Below are positions 11,086 to 21,982 of a stretch of 64,000 bases of DNA, piece after piece. The notes beneath the pieces were generated by a model. That model saw only the letters and a list, made by a program, of their open reading frames with translations, was not told the DNA's origin and did no database searches. Source of the DNA: Pollenia angustigena (taxonomy: Eukaryota > Arthropoda > Insecta > Diptera > Polleniidae); assembly GCA_930367215.1 (NCBI GenBank), contig OV884059.1:51988957-52052956 (forward strand). Reading direction: 5' to 3'. Within the stretch, counting starts at the first letter, position 1. Every line of letters starts with the position of its first letter. Made by a program: the position numbers and the translations under genes.

Positions 11086-13354
11086 TTGTGGCAAAAAATT
11101 GAAATTTTAATGTATTATTCGTCAAGGTGTAGAAAAATTCAATCAGAATTAATACCCTTGCGTAAAAAAAAGCAGCAGCACTTATTAAATATAAGGTTTC
11201 ATAAACTGTTGCAAATGTATTACACCACGCAATTGTTGTATAGCAGGTTAGAGTGGACACATGTAAGTATTTGAAATAATTAAGTTTGATTTTACTTAAT
11301 TCGTTTGTATTAAAGACCCGTCATGGTTCTTTTTATGAAAAAGATGTCCCTATTATAGGTCTGTCTGGGTACTTTTCCAGTAGCAAATACTCAGTAAATT
11401 TTTTTGGGAGAGTAAGACCAATATTACTCTATCGGCTGAAAAAATCTCAAAAAGTACGCAGACAGTATCCAGTGAAATTTTGCAAGAAAACAGCTGATCG
11501 GTGTGTAAACAATTGAAATAACAAAGCAAAAGAATTTTCGCATATGTGTATGCAAAATTGAATTCTCGAGGTAAATGAAAAAAATTATTAATTAAAGGGA
11601 AGCTTAAAAAGTGTTGTAAATTAAAAAACTTGTTTATTACACTGTAATTAATTTGGTAAATTCAATTTCTTCTTGGTTTTTAGTTTTATTTGTCGGGTTT
11701 TTTATAAAACTTCTTTTGCTTACATTGCCCAACATAGTGCCGGCTTACAATGGAAAAAAAGAATGAAATGCCCAATACAGTGCCCTCCAACAGCTTGACA
11801 ACAGAGAAAAATAATTTGGATGTGAAGTGCTCAGGAACACAATTCCATATACTCGCCTCTTCAATTGCAAAGTTTGTCCCACAAAATTCTGCTGGTTCTA
11901 TCGGTTCTGCCATCTCCACTCCACTTACTCCGAAGTAAAATGTTTTGTTTATTATAATTTATTATAAACGTTAAAAATCAACACAATTCTAACTACTTAC
12001 CTCTGCCATTGTTAAATTTCAATTTTTATTTTCATTTCACAAAAACTATTTCATTCAAACAGCTGTTCAAACTATTTGCAAAATCTTGCAAGCGGAAATT
12101 TCTCCAGTAACATTTTGCAAGTTCTCTAACTTCCAACTGTCAAAAAATTCTCTTTTTGGCTCTCTCGCTGCAAGAGATTTGGAGTACGCAGACAACATTT
12201 TGCAAGATTTTGCAACATTTTTCGCAAAATATGTGTACGCAGACAGACCTTATGTCTAAAGAAACGTTTGTTGAAAATTTTCGAATGTGCCGCGAAACTT
12301 TTCAGTTACAGTGCTCGAAGTTAACATCAATGAAAAGAACTGATACCAGTTTTAGGAAATGCATTCCCCTGGAAAAACGAATAGCTATTGCTCTTTATTG
12401 TTTGAAATCTTCATCAGAGTATGCATCCATAGGACATATGTTTGGCGTTTCAAAAGCCAGTGTATGTTTGATTTTAAAAGAGTTTTGTATTGAGGTTTGG
12501 AGAAACCTCTCAGAAGAATATTTACCTTCAAACTTCATAAATGAAACGAAAATTAAGGAATGCGTTGAAGAGTTAAAGAATCTGGGCTTTCTACAATGTT
12601 TTGGAGCAATAGGTTGGTACAGTTTTACATATGTATGTACATACGAGTACATACATGTTTTTAAATAAACCCACTTTTGATAAAATTTTTTGATATACCT
12701 TTTCCAGATGGATGTCATTTTGAAGTTCATCCCCCATTTGCAGAAACATCTGACTATTACAACTATAAGGGGTGGTATTCCACTATTTTGTTGGCTGTTG
12801 TCGATTACAGGTACAGATTTTTGTACATTAATGTTGGATGCCCAGGACGATGCAATGACTCCGGTATATTTGAGAGATCTGCCTTTAGAAACAAAATGAG
12901 AGATCCTTTATTTAAGCAGCAAGCTGTGGTTTATGGTGGAGTTAAAGTTCCCGTTTTACTAATGGGCGATTCTGCATTTCGGCTCTCCGATTGCATGATG
13001 AAACCATACCCATTTCATGTAAACGCATCTGCAAAACAAAAAAACTTTAACTACAGCCTTTCCAAATGTCGAAGAGTTGTTGAAAATGCATTTGGTCATT
13101 TGAAGGCAAGATTCCGCAGACTAGGAAAAGGAATAGATAACAAAATTGACAATGTCAATAACGTTACAAAATGTTGTTGCGTCCTACACAACTTTTTAAA
13201 TAGTAATAATGAGCGAATTAATGATACTTGGGAAAAAATGAATGAAGCAGAAAGGGAGCAGCCAAATCGTGAGGAGTTTATTTACGACTATAACCCTAAA
13301 GGTGAACAAATAAGAAACGCAATTGCGGACTTTTTAATGGAAAAATTTTATTAA
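11086..13354 (+). pseudogene. Harbinger DDE transposase, three exons, split by an insertion
   Basis: Exon 1 ends at 11262 (LEWTH, then GTAAGT). Exon 2 runs 11316-12612 but is cut by a TIR element at 11357-12250; the frame resumes exactly once one TAT copy is discounted. Exon 3 is 12708-13354 and fully open. The DDE triad is readable in exon 3: D in AVVDYRYRFLYINVGCPG, D in LLMGDSAFRLSDCMMKPYP, E in VVENAFGHLKARFRRLG. The N-terminal part of exon 2 carries a helix-turn-helix-like region (ASIGHMFGVSKASVCLILK). The enzyme would cut and paste the element. Three reverse-strand relatives lie at 15-31 kb. Confidence 0.85.
11357..12250. mobile_element. 894-bp TIR element in the Harbinger transposase, TAT duplication
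   Basis: Ends AGGTCTGTCTGGGTAC and the complement of AGGTCTGTCTGCGTAC; TAT lies on both sides (11354-11356, 12251-12253). The related transposases at 16.4, 21.1 and 30.7 kb lack it, giving empty sites. Small frames inside (for example 11750-11938) match nothing I know. Short repeated GCAAAATCTTGCAA-like stretches lie near the right end. Superfamily uncertain; a 3-bp duplication would suit a Harbinger relative. Confidence 0.8.
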
Positions 13355-13580
13355 AAAAAAAAACTTGTAAATCAAATATAAAAACAAACAAATTCAGTAA
13401 TTTTTTTTTATAAAAACTAAATAAAACTAAAAAAAACTTAACAAAACACAAAACAATTCAGTCTTATTTGAAATTTTAAACTTGTATCAAGTTTTAAAAC
13501 GATTTTTAGTTCATAAACCTTACATACTAAACAATTAATTATTTACTAAACTATTAATTATTTACTAAACCATTAATTAT
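13355..13580. other. Non-coding spacer between convergent Harbinger genes
   Basis: AT-rich 3' flanks of the two genes, with a short tandem repeat of about 20 bp 'TTTACTAAACTATTAATTA' (13545-13585). No other feature seen. Confidence 0.5.
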
Positions 13581-14392
13581 TTATTGATTAATTTTCTGAA
13601 TACATATGTCATTTCTTTCTTTTTCAATCTCGACCATTTCCTCCTGCAATTTTAAAATTCTAGCATCTACTTCCCTATTTCTTTCTATTTCTTTTTCAAT
13701 AACTTCTGTAGAGTATTGAATTTTCTTAAGGATTTCGCTGTGGAAGCTGGCCTTCTCTTCTTTTTGGGGGGAGGAGTTTCGATGAGTTCATCACTTTCAT
13801 CGCCCAACGTCTCAACTTCAAAATCCAAAATTGTCTCTCGGCTTGTGGAACAGGAAGGTTCTATTAAAAGATAAGAAAATTAAATTATAAATACAAAAAA
13901 TCGAAAAACAAATATGTTTATTTACCTATGCTTTCATCCATATTATTTTCTATTGCGTTGGATTTATACGACCCCAGCATAGAATGCATCCTTTCATAGA
14001 AAGGCCAGCTCGACGGCCCAACTTTACGTTTTTCGGCTCTAAAATTATAAATTAAAACAATTAAACACTATTTTTGATTGTTCTTGCTTGTTTGTCAAAC
14101 CTGTATTTGTTCGTAAAATTGTGAACTTTTATTTTTATTTCCTCGGGAGTGAAATCAAAGCCACTGCTTTGCATCTCAGTGCCATCTCCTCGTATATGTG
14201 GCTGTTCTTTCTAGAGCCACGGAGCGCTCCGATGTTGTCCTCCCATACAGCAACAAAAAGGGACTCTTCGTTGAAGTCCCACTGTTTCTTTTTCTTAATT
14301 ACGCGTTTCCTGTGAGCTTCACAATGAGTTTTTTGTTTTTAAAAAAGTACACAACAATATACTTACACTTTATTTACTATTTGGTGCTCCAT
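13581..14392 (-). pseudogene. Harbinger Myb/SANT accessory gene, four exons, two frameshifts
   Basis: Proposed exons on the minus strand: 14392-14367, 14309-14101, 14038-13926 and 13860-13581, all with GT-AG borders. Exon 2 has KKKKQWDFNEESLFVAVW and ends HNFTNKYR; exon 3 has SSWPFYERMHSMLG; exon 4 ends in a charged helix (LQEEMVEIEKERND). Frameshifts lie near 14170 in exon 2 and near 13765 in exon 4. The partner gene at 77-1212 has the same exon borders and no lesions. The protein would bind element DNA together with the transposase. Confidence 0.75.
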
Positions 14393-14713
14393 TGCCAATT
14401 ATCTTTAATAATTATTACGATTTTAAATTTTGCCGCAAAAATTCCAAAAAATACCGCACTTTGTTTGTTTTTTTTTATTGTCAAAGTGTCAAAATTTAAT
14501 TGAACAGTGTTGCGTTTTTTAGTACATTAATAGAAAAATCACGGTTGTATTAGTAAGTAGTGCAAGATTTTGAAAGATTTTGGCGAAATCTACTAGATTT
14601 GCAGCATTTTGTTTTGTATGGGAAATCTCATCAAAATCTACCAGATTTGGCTTGAAATCCCGTAAGTAGTAGATTTCGCTTAGGTGTAAATGGCATATTA
14701 AAGTAACGATATG

Positions 14714-14938
14714 TTACCTGAAAGTATTTTTAGTTTATTTCATAAAAAAATTACAAGTCTAAAATTTGTTTTGTTAAGTTTTTATTTTTTTTTTGTTTTA
14801 AATTAAATTACATTAAAAAACTTGCATATGTTACCTGAAAGTATTTTTAGTTTATTTTAGTTTTATAAATATTACAAAAGTGAAATTTGTTTTGTTAAGT
14901 TTTTATTTTTTTTTTTGTTTGTTTTTAATTAAATAAAA
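14714..14938. repeat. 125-bp tandem duplication in the Harbinger 3' flank (block A)
   Basis: 'ACCTGAAAGTATTTTTAGTTT' begins at 14717 and again near 14837, each followed by similar 'TTTGTTTTGTTAAGTTTTTATT' sequence. The same doubled structure is in blocks B (19398-19623) and C (29034-29257), so it predates the block duplication. A single copy lies at 10645. Confidence 0.6.
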
Positions 14939-16692
14939 TTACATTAAAGAATTTGCAAGTGTTTCTCTTATTTGTTCACCTTTTGGGTTAAAGTCGTAAG
15001 TAAACTCCTCACCATTTGGCTGATCTTTTTCCGAATCAATCGTCTTTTCCCAGGTATCATTAATTTTTTCGTTATTGTTGTTCAGGAAGTTATGTAGGAC
15101 GAAACAGCATTTAATAATATTATTGACATTGTCAATTTTATTATCTAGGCCCTTTCCAAGGGCCGGAATCTTGCTTTCAAATGCCCAAAAGCGTTTTAAA
15201 CAACTCTACGGCATTTTGATAGAGCATAATTAAAATTTTTTGTTTCTGGGATGCGCCTATATGAAACGGGTATGGTTTCATCATGCATTCGGATAGCCGA
15301 AATGCCGAATCGCCTACTAATAATACAGGAACTTTAACTCTGTCGTAAATTACTGCTTGCTGTTGAAATAAAGGGTCTCGCATTTTATTTCTAAACATAG
15401 ATCTTTCGAATATACTTGAGTCGTTACATCGGCCTGGACATCCGACATTTAAATACAAAAATCTATACCTGTAGTCGACAACAGCTAACAAAATGGTGGA
15501 ATACCAACCTTTGTAGTTGCAATAATCCGAAGTTTCTGCGTGAGGAGGATGAACTTCAAAATGACATCCATCTGCAGAAGTTTATCAAGAAGATCAGACA
15601 ACATTAACACAAGCGAAAAAACGGTATGTCTCGAAAAAAAGAGCTAACCTAAACGGTTGGAACCACTGGATTCAGCGTACCCTAATTAGGTAAAATTAGC
15701 ACAGTGTTATTAAGATACATGTACATAAGTGTATAAGTATATCGCTACCTAAAACGCAAAAGGCCTTATCTAACATTTTGAAAATTTTACAGGAGAAGCA
15801 GAAATTTATTTAAAATGATAAATTGCCCTAAACTGATATAATTTTTTTTTTTATTATTCTTGTAAAACCTATTATTGTTTTGACAATTGACAACGTTGCT
15901 TATTTGTGTTGATGCAATACATCAAAATCATTGATTAAGTCGATATTTAATTTTTAGTAAGTTATGGCTTTTGCGTTCTTGGTTACGATAAATACATACA
16001 TATGTAGATAAAATGTACCAACCTATTGCTTCAAAACATTGCGGGAAGCCTAGTTTCTTAAATCCTTCAGCACATTCAATTATTTTTGGTTCATTTATGA
16101 AATTTGAATGTAAATATTCATTAGAAAGGTTTCTCCAAACTTCGATACAAAATTCTTTTAAAATAAGGCATACACTCGCTTTTGAAATACCAAACATATG
16201 GGATATAGACGCATATTCGGATGACGACTTTAAGCAATAAAGTGCAATAGCTATACGTTTTTCAAGCGGAATACATTTCCTAAATCTTGTATCTGTTTTT
16301 TTCATGGACGTCAACTTAGAACACAGCAATTGAAATGTTTGCCGGCTCATTCTAAAATGTTCTATAAATGTGTCTTCTGGCATAATAGGAACATCTTCCT
16401 CATAAAACGAGCCATGGCGAGTCTATAACACAAAGGTATTTAGTTAAATTTCACCTACTAATTTCATACTTACGTGTGCCCATTCCAACCTCCTATGTAA
16501 TAATTGCGTGTAGTACATTTGCAGCAGTTTGCGAAACCGTAGATTTAACAAATACTGCTGTTTATTTTCTACGCAACAATAACATTTCCGATTGCATTTT
16601 TTTTGAACTGGATTAAAAAATAATAACATTTGGTTTTGACTTTTCATTTTTGTTAATATAAATTTACAATTTAATTTCTTTTGGTTTTTCAA
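14939..16692 (-). pseudogene. Harbinger transposase remnant, block A
   Basis: Minus-strand exons at about 16692-16474, 16422-16023 and 15571-14939, with splice sites at the positions of the plus-strand Harbinger gene. The first two DDE aspartates are readable (AVVDYRYRFLYLNVGCPGRC, LLVGDSAFRLSECMM). A frameshift follows SQKQK, just before the region that should hold the catalytic Glu; it is shared by all three block copies. A further base is lost near 15160 (AAGGGCCGG) in this copy only. Non-functional before the block was copied. Confidence 0.8.
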
Positions 16693-16699
16693 TCAGCTG

Positions 16700-16818
16700 C
16701 TTTTGTTATGAAAATGAAATCCGACAATATGTCAAAAAGCAGTGATGTAAACGCCAAAAACTTTCTTTAAGATTTTAACTAAAATCTACTAGATTTTGCG
16801 TAGGTGTAAATGTAGTAT
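16700..16818 (-). repeat. Harbinger 5' terminal repeat, block A
   Basis: 'ATCTACTAGATTTTGCGTAGGTGTAAATGTAGTA' type sequence is the inverse of the left end of the Harbinger at 10935. It marks the promoter-side end of the reverse transposase copy. Copies at about 22070 (B) and 31120 (C). The opposite terminus of this element is missing. Confidence 0.65.
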
Positions 16819-16946
16819 CAAACAAAAATATTAATTGAATCAGTAAAAATTTGTAGAAATTTAAAAAGTTTCAAACAAGCGTTTTTTTGAAAAATATTCG
16901 GCAAAAATTTTTTCTGTGTACCAACATATAAAATTATTTTTTGCAG

Positions 16947-17068
16947 TGAAGCTGGTATACGATCTGCCAGCACACACCAACAACTTCATAATAAAGCCTG
17001 ATTTGTTCATATATATAGTGGAACAATATATTAACGCAGTCGATTTTATTATTGAAATAAAACAATAA
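16947..17068 (+). pseudogene. Orphan exon-like segment, block A (donor lost)
   Basis: Same segment as 31253-31372 in block C. Here the splice donor GTAAGT is changed and an in-frame TAA follows the last codons (GAAATAAAACAATAA). See the block C entry for the readable version. Confidence 0.45.
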
Positions 17069-17139
17069 AGTATACCTGTATGCATCAGTCTTTTATTTAA
17101 ATGTATAGGTACATAAAAAAAAGTATTTTTAAATTCAAT

Positions 17140-17494
17140 CCCAGCGGTAACTAGAATGAGTAAAGAGGCCTAATAGAAGGCCTTATTTAGCAGTCAGAAG
17201 CCCTTCTCGCCGCATTCCATACTTATTTATTTTTTACACAGGTTGTCATTGGGCGCAAGGCCTTCCACACTTCCTTTAAAAACAACTTCGATCCCTTCCC
17301 AAAGAAGGGAGTAAGGAAGGTCACTAAAAATAAAAAGTAAATTAAACTGAACACCTTCCTTTCTCCCTTCTCAAAGAAGGGAGTAGCGAATGTGTACTGA
17401 ATATTTCAGAAGGTCTTTTAAAAAGAAGTTAATACCTTCTAGAGGCCTTCAAAAAGGTCTGCCACTTGCAGTCCTTTCAATATTTACCGCTGGG
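17140..17494. mobile_element. 355-bp MITE with CCCAGCGGTAA ends, block A
   Basis: Ends CCCAGCGGTAA / TTACCGCTGGG with AT on both sides. The inside has several AGAAGGGAG/CTCCCTTCT inverted motifs. Copies at 22397-22751 (B) and 31447-31801 (C), so it predates the block duplication. No ORF of note. Confidence 0.8.
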
Positions 17495-17504
17495 ATATCA
17501 CATA

Positions 17505-18113
17505 CCCAGCAAAAACTTTGCTTACAAAATAAGCAGAAAAATAATGAGAATTTGACGAGCCAACTACTTACTTTTCTACTAGAAAAAGTACTTATTTTTG
17601 TTCGAGATGTCCCAAAAGTAATCCTTTATAATTTAGCCTATTATAATCCAAAAAATAATAGGTTTTTTTTATACTTAAAATTTTTATAAAAATATATAGT
17701 TACACAAAGTCAATAAAGTAAAATTTTTTTTTTAATTATTTTTTTTATTTTTATTTTTTTTAATTATTTTTTTTTATTTTTTCTTATTTTACTTTATTTT
17801 TTTTTTTTATTTTTTTTTGTCTCTGGCGGGATTCGATCGCGCAACCTCGGTGCTGATAGACTAGCTCTCTACCAGCTAGTCTACCGGGGCAGTGTAGTTT
17901 TTGTATTAAAAAACTATGTTTTTTTACTATAATGACTATAATGACATTTTTATTGTCATAATGAAAATTTAAATTTTTCTGTATATTTAAGATATAATAA
18001 TAAAGTTATTATTTAATATATAACTAATAGTCCAAAATGTGGCGAATAAAGCTACAAAGTAATGAATTCTTGAAGTCATTAAAAGTAGGATTGTAAGTAA
18101 AGTTTTTGCTGGG
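17505..18113. mobile_element. 609-bp MITE with CCCAGCAAAAACTTTGC ends, block A
   Basis: Ends CCCAGCAAAAACTTTGCTTAC and the complement of CCCAGCAAAAACTTTACTTAC. TA lies on both sides (17503-17504, 18114-18115). Block C has the exact empty site, CACATATGAAC, at 31807, so a TA duplication is proven. TA duplication suggests a Tc1/mariner-type mobiliser. The inside holds a poly-T/A tract and a tRNA-like segment. Confidence 0.88.
17825..17890 (-). ncRNA. tRNA-like segment (possible Pol III A/B boxes) inside MITE
   Basis: Minus strand reads GCCCCGGTAGACTAGCTGG, then TAGAGAGCTAGTCTATCAGC, then a T-arm-like GCGCG-ATCGAAT-CCCGC with four of five stem pairs. It resembles the head of a tRNA-derived SINE (A-box-like TAGCTGGTAGAG, B-box-like ATCGAATCCC). 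The acceptor stem does not pair, so it is not a working tRNA. Second copy in block B at 27184-27249. Confidence 0.45.
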
Positions 18114-18144
18114 TATGAACATATAAATACAAATATATACGGGC

Positions 18145-18375
18145 ATGCTCTACAAATCGAAATGAAGTGGAATTGAAACCGAACGAAATTTGAATTATAT
18201 TAATTAATTACAAAATTACTGTAGTTTTTCCTGTTTTTAAAAGCTGTTCTCGTAAATATAATTAGTACTTAAAGTGGCAAGTATATAAAAAGGAACATTT
18301 TTACGAACTGTCTTTACAGGCTCGTTTTCAAAATCTGTTAGGTTTTAAATCCACTTCATTTCGATTTACAGAACA
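18145..18375. mobile_element. 231-bp MITE with AAATCGAAATGAAGTGGA arms, block A
   Basis: The left arm ATGCTCTACAAATCGAAATG returns inverted as ...TTCATTTCGATTTACAGAACAT. Present in all three blocks (B 27504-27735, C 31841-32262 with a further insertion). No ORF. Confidence 0.7.
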
Positions 18376-18466
18376 TACCTGATAATTAAATACAAAATAT
18401 AAGTTAAAACAAAAATTTTCATTGAAAACATAAAAGGCAATTCATAAGCATTTTTATTAAATTTTA

Positions 18467-18920
18467 TCAAACATTAAACACATCATCATATGAATAGTTT
18501 TCCTCAAATGCCAGAGTGTTGGTCAAAATATCATTAGAATATGATTTGTTTTTATTACACATTTTTATAAAATCATCAGTAATGATAAAATCTTTGCAAC
18601 ATTTATATATTTATATAGCATTTATATAGCCACATCTAAGGTAAATCAATGAGTTCATAGTATCTTGGTTTTTATAAGGTTCATACCGCTAAAAATTCTT
18701 TCAACTTCCGCGTTACTAAATGGTAAATCCAAAAACTTCATAACAAAAGAAGCTAGCTCGTTGAAAGGATTTTCTTTTAAAGCGTTTCTATACTCATAAA
18801 CACCTATCCAGAATTCAATAGTTGAACTTTGGTTCATTCATTCGTATCAATTTAGCTTTTGCCAGCCATTGCTGTTCTAAACCCGTAATTTCTTCTTTAG
18901 AAAAATCTGTCATTTCTTCT
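18467..18920 (-). pseudogene. hAT-like transposase C-terminus, block A
   Basis: Minus strand reads ...GLEQQWLAKAKLIRMNE, FVMKFLDLPFSNAEVERIFS, GMNLIKTK: the C-terminal dimerisation region of hAT transposases and hAT-derived proteins. A frameshift after LIKTK is shared by all three blocks, so the gene was dead before duplication. The upstream part is cut by the piggyBac at a TTAA (18921-18924); the missing N-terminal side lies at 36119-36420. Confidence 0.75.
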
Positions 18921-18924
18921 TTAA

Positions 18925-19118
18925 CCCTAGAAAGATAAGGTACGTCTGGGAGACGTACCCCTTTTCAATTTTGTGCTCTTACTTTCACATTTGTTAACAT
19001 ACAACTTTCTCACGTTCAATAATCTCAGTTGTTAGCAGCACCTATTTGGTGGTGGCAGTTTTTATGTTGTAAGCTATGTATTTTTTGAGAAATAAACACA
19101 ACATATGTCTGAGTGACG
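18925..19118. mobile_element. piggyBac left end, truncated, block A
   Basis: TTAA then CCCTAGAAAGATAAGGTACG, the canonical piggyBac terminal motif, followed by the subterminal palindrome GTACGTCTGGGAGACGTAC. Only the left end is present, because the block duplication ended inside the nested Transib-like element. Confidence 0.85.
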
Positions 19119-19376
19119 CACAGTGCTTTGGCCCATAGACATAAATAAAAAAAAGAAACAAGTCTTATATTGTACTTAAAAATGTACAGATCGATAGATA
19201 ACAAAATAATTAAAATTAATTTTGAAGAATTTTTAAGATTTAACTCTTTTTGGCGGCGCTAGATGGCGCCAAAGTTTGAGAATTTATAGTAAAAATGGCC
19301 AAACAACTACTTGAGTTTTACATGCTTTAGGAAAACTATTGTAAAACTGTTGTTTTTTAAAGCACGAGATTGAAAT
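19119..19376. mobile_element. Transib-like left end, truncated, block A
   Basis: TGACG, then CACAGTG at 19119-19125, then the same 258 bp found in block C before the copy junction. One end only. Confidence 0.7.
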
Positions 19377-19623
19377 GGCATATTAAAGTAACGATATGTT
19401 ACCTGAAAGTATTTTTAGTTTATTTCATAAAAAAATTACAAGTCTAAAATTTGTTTTGTTAAGTTTTTATTTTTTTTTTTTGTTTTAAATTAAATTACAT
19501 TAAAAAACTTGCATATGTTACCTGAAAGTATTTTTAGTTTATTTTAGTTTTATAAAAATTACAAAAGTGAAATTTGTTTTGTTAAGTTTTTATTTTTTTT
19601 TGTTTGTTTTTAATTTAATAAAA

Positions 19624-21379
19624 TTACATTAAAGAATTTGCAAGTGTTTCTCTTATTTGTTCACCTTTTGGGTTAAAGTCGTAAGTAAACTCCTCACCAT
19701 TTGGCTGATCTTTTTCCGAATCAATCGTCTTTTCCCAGGTATCATTAATTTTTTCGTTATTGTTGTTCAGGAAGTTATGTAGGACGCAACAGCATTTAAT
19801 AATATTATTGACATTGTCAATTTTATTATCTAGGCCCTTTCCAAGGCGCCGGAATCTCGCTTTCAAATGCCCAAAAGCGTTTTAAACAACTCTACGGCAT
19901 TTTGATAGAGCATAATTAAAATTTTTTGTTTCTGGGATGCGCCTATATGAAACGGGTATGGTTTCATCATGCATTCGGATAGCCGAAATGCCGAATCGCC
20001 TACTAATAATACAGGAACTTTAACTCCGTCGTAAATTACTGCTTGCTGTTGAAAATAAAGGGTCTCGCATTTTATTTCTAAACATAGATCTTTCGAATAT
20101 ACTTGAGTCGTTACATCGGCCTGGACATCCGACATTTAAATACAAAAATCTATACCTGTAGTCGACAACAGCTAACAAAATGGTGGAATACCAACCTTTG
20201 TAGTTGCAATAATCCGAAGTTTCTGCGTGAGGAGGATGAACTTCAAAATGACATCCATCTGCAGAAGTTTATCAAGAAGATCAGACAACATTAACACAAG
20301 CGAAAAAACGGTATGTCTCGAAAAAAAGAGCTAACCTAAACGGTTGGAACCACTGGATTCAGCGTACCCTAATTAGGTAAAATTAGCACAGTGTTATTAA
20401 GATACATGTACATAAGTGTATAAGTATATCGCTACCTAAAACGCAAAAGGCCTTATCTAACATTTTGAAAATTTTACAGGAGAAGCAGAAATTTATTTAA
20501 AATGATAAATTGCCCTAAACTGATATAATTTTTTTTTTTTTTATTCTTGTAAAACCTATTATTGTTTTGACAATTGACAACGTTGCTTATTTGTGTTGAT
20601 GCAATACATCAAAATCATTGATTAAGTCGATATTTAATTTTTAGTAAGTTGTGGCTTTTGCGTTCTTGGTTACGATAAATACATACATATGTAGATAAAA
20701 TGTACCAACCTATTGCTTCAAAACATTGCGGGAAGCCTAGTTTCTTAAATCCTTCAGCACATTCAATTATTTTTGGTTCATTTATGAAATTTGAATGTAA
20801 ATATTCATTAGAAAGGTTTCTCCAAACTTCGATACAAAATTCTTTTAAAATAAGGCATACACTCGCTTTTGAAATACCAAACATATGGGATATAGACGCA
20901 TATTCGGATGACGACTTTAAGCAATAAAGTGCAATAGCTATACGTTTTTCAAGCGGAATACATTTCCTAAATCTTGTATCTGTTTTTTTCATGGACGTCA
21001 ACTTAGAACACAGCAATTGAAATGTTTGCCGGCTCATTCTAAAATTTTCTATAAATGTGTCTTCTGGCATTATAGGAACATCTTCCTCATAAAACGAGCC
21101 ATGGCGAGTCTATAACACAAAGGTATTTAGTTAAATTTCACCTACTAATTTCATACTTACGTGTGCCCATTCCAACCTCCTATGTAATAATTGCGTGTAG
21201 TACATTTGCAGCAGTTTGCAAAACCGTAGATTTAACAAATGCTGCTGTTTATTTTCTACGCAACAATAACATTTCCGATGGCATTTTTTTTGAACTGGAT
21301 TAAAAAATAATAACATTTGGTTTTGACTTTTCATTTTTGTTAATATAAATTTACAATTTAATTTCTTTTGGTTTTTCAA
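19624..21379 (-). pseudogene. Harbinger transposase remnant, block B
   Basis: Exons on the minus strand at about 21379-21161, 21109-20710 and 20258-19624. It shares with A and C the frameshift after SQKQK. A local extra base (GAAAATAAAGGG, near 20052) also breaks the frame before the QQQAVIYDGVKVPVLL region. The C-terminal stretch KARFRRLGKGLDNKIDNVNN stays open. Confidence 0.8.
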
Positions 21380-21415
21380 TCAGCTGCTTTTGTTATGAAA
21401 ATGAAATCCGACAAT

Positions 21416-21982
21416 AGCTCTGTTTCTTTACTCTACTTTGGGATCCCTCGGGATCCCAATTTGCACGAAAAGCGTTCCCGTACTTTTAATTTGTGTAAAT
21501 GAGAGCGTATTTGAGAGAATAAAATTCTTCTTCTTCTTGCACGAAACAGCCCAGAATTTTTCTTCGTGCAAATTGTGTAAATTGTCAAACAGCTGTAAAA
21601 CATAAACAAAACAATGAAATGCAAAGCAAAAAAATTTTGAACCAAATTTTTAAAAAAGTGTTGTGGAGTCAAATAATGTACTTAAATATAAAGTTTTAGG
21701 TTGAAATATTAGAAAAACATAATGATAGTTATTGTAAAAGTGTTTGCTTGGTTAAATTTTTGGTAAAATGAGTTTATTTCTGCAGACAATATATAATTTT
21801 TCAAAAGTGGCATAATCTTTTTGTGTTTTGTAAAAACTATCAAAACATTGACTTTTTATTTCGTGCTTAAAATTTGGTTTTTTCTGTTCCCGTACTTTTG
21901 TGTAATTTTGTCTCTTTATGAGAGAAATTTATGCTTGCTCTCATTTTCACGAACTTTACCCAAAAAGTAAAGAAACAGAGCT
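21416..21982. mobile_element. 567-bp TIR element private to block B
   Basis: Ends AGCTCTGTTTCTTTACT / AGTAAAGAAACAGAGCT, a perfect 17-bp inverted repeat. Blocks A and C have the uninterrupted GACAATATGTCAAAAAG at this place. The right flank carries three extra bases, so the target duplication is not cleanly defined. Inside, TTCCCGTACTTTT occurs twice; no transposase. Confidence 0.85.

Larger units (their letters stand above)
10935..14694. mobile_element. PIF/Harbinger DNA transposon with both genes
   Basis: The left end GCATTTACATCTACGCAAAATC matches in inverse the right end ...GATTTCGCTTAGGTGTAAATGGC (shared GCxATTTACAxCTAxGCxAAATCTACT pattern). Inside are a plus-strand DDE transposase and a minus-strand Myb/SANT gene in convergent order, the usual two-gene plan of the superfamily. 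The target duplication is unclear (ATTATACT left, ATATTA right). An 894-bp element splits the transposase and two frameshifts hit the Myb gene, so this copy is dead. Confidence 0.85.
14692..19376. repeat. Tandem block copy A (4685 bp)
   Basis: First of three head-to-tail copies of a block whose insertion-free length is about 4.07 kb. It begins GGCATATTAAAGTAACGATA right at the Harbinger end and stops inside a Transib-like left end; the next copy follows directly. Contents in order: dead Harbinger transposase (-), orphan exon, CCCAGCGGTAA MITE, CCCAGCAAAA MITE (609 bp, with tRNA-like segment), AAATCGAAATGAAGTGGA MITE, hAT-like gene end (-), piggyBac left end, Transib-like left end. Confidence 0.9.

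Noticed and set aside
11750..11938. 62-codon frame in the 894-bp element as its transposase
   Set aside because: Too short and without any catalytic motif.
14694..14713. Harbinger end at 14694 as the missing terminus of the reverse transposase in block A
   Set aside because: Its inward direction points left, into the 10.9-14.7 kb element, so it belongs there.
15416..15607. Plus-strand 63-codon frames repeated in blocks A, B and C
   Set aside because: Antisense to the conserved transposase exon 3; identity follows from block duplication.
17825..17890. Functional tRNA gene
   Set aside because: The acceptor stem does not pair and the T-arm has a mismatch; at best a relic.
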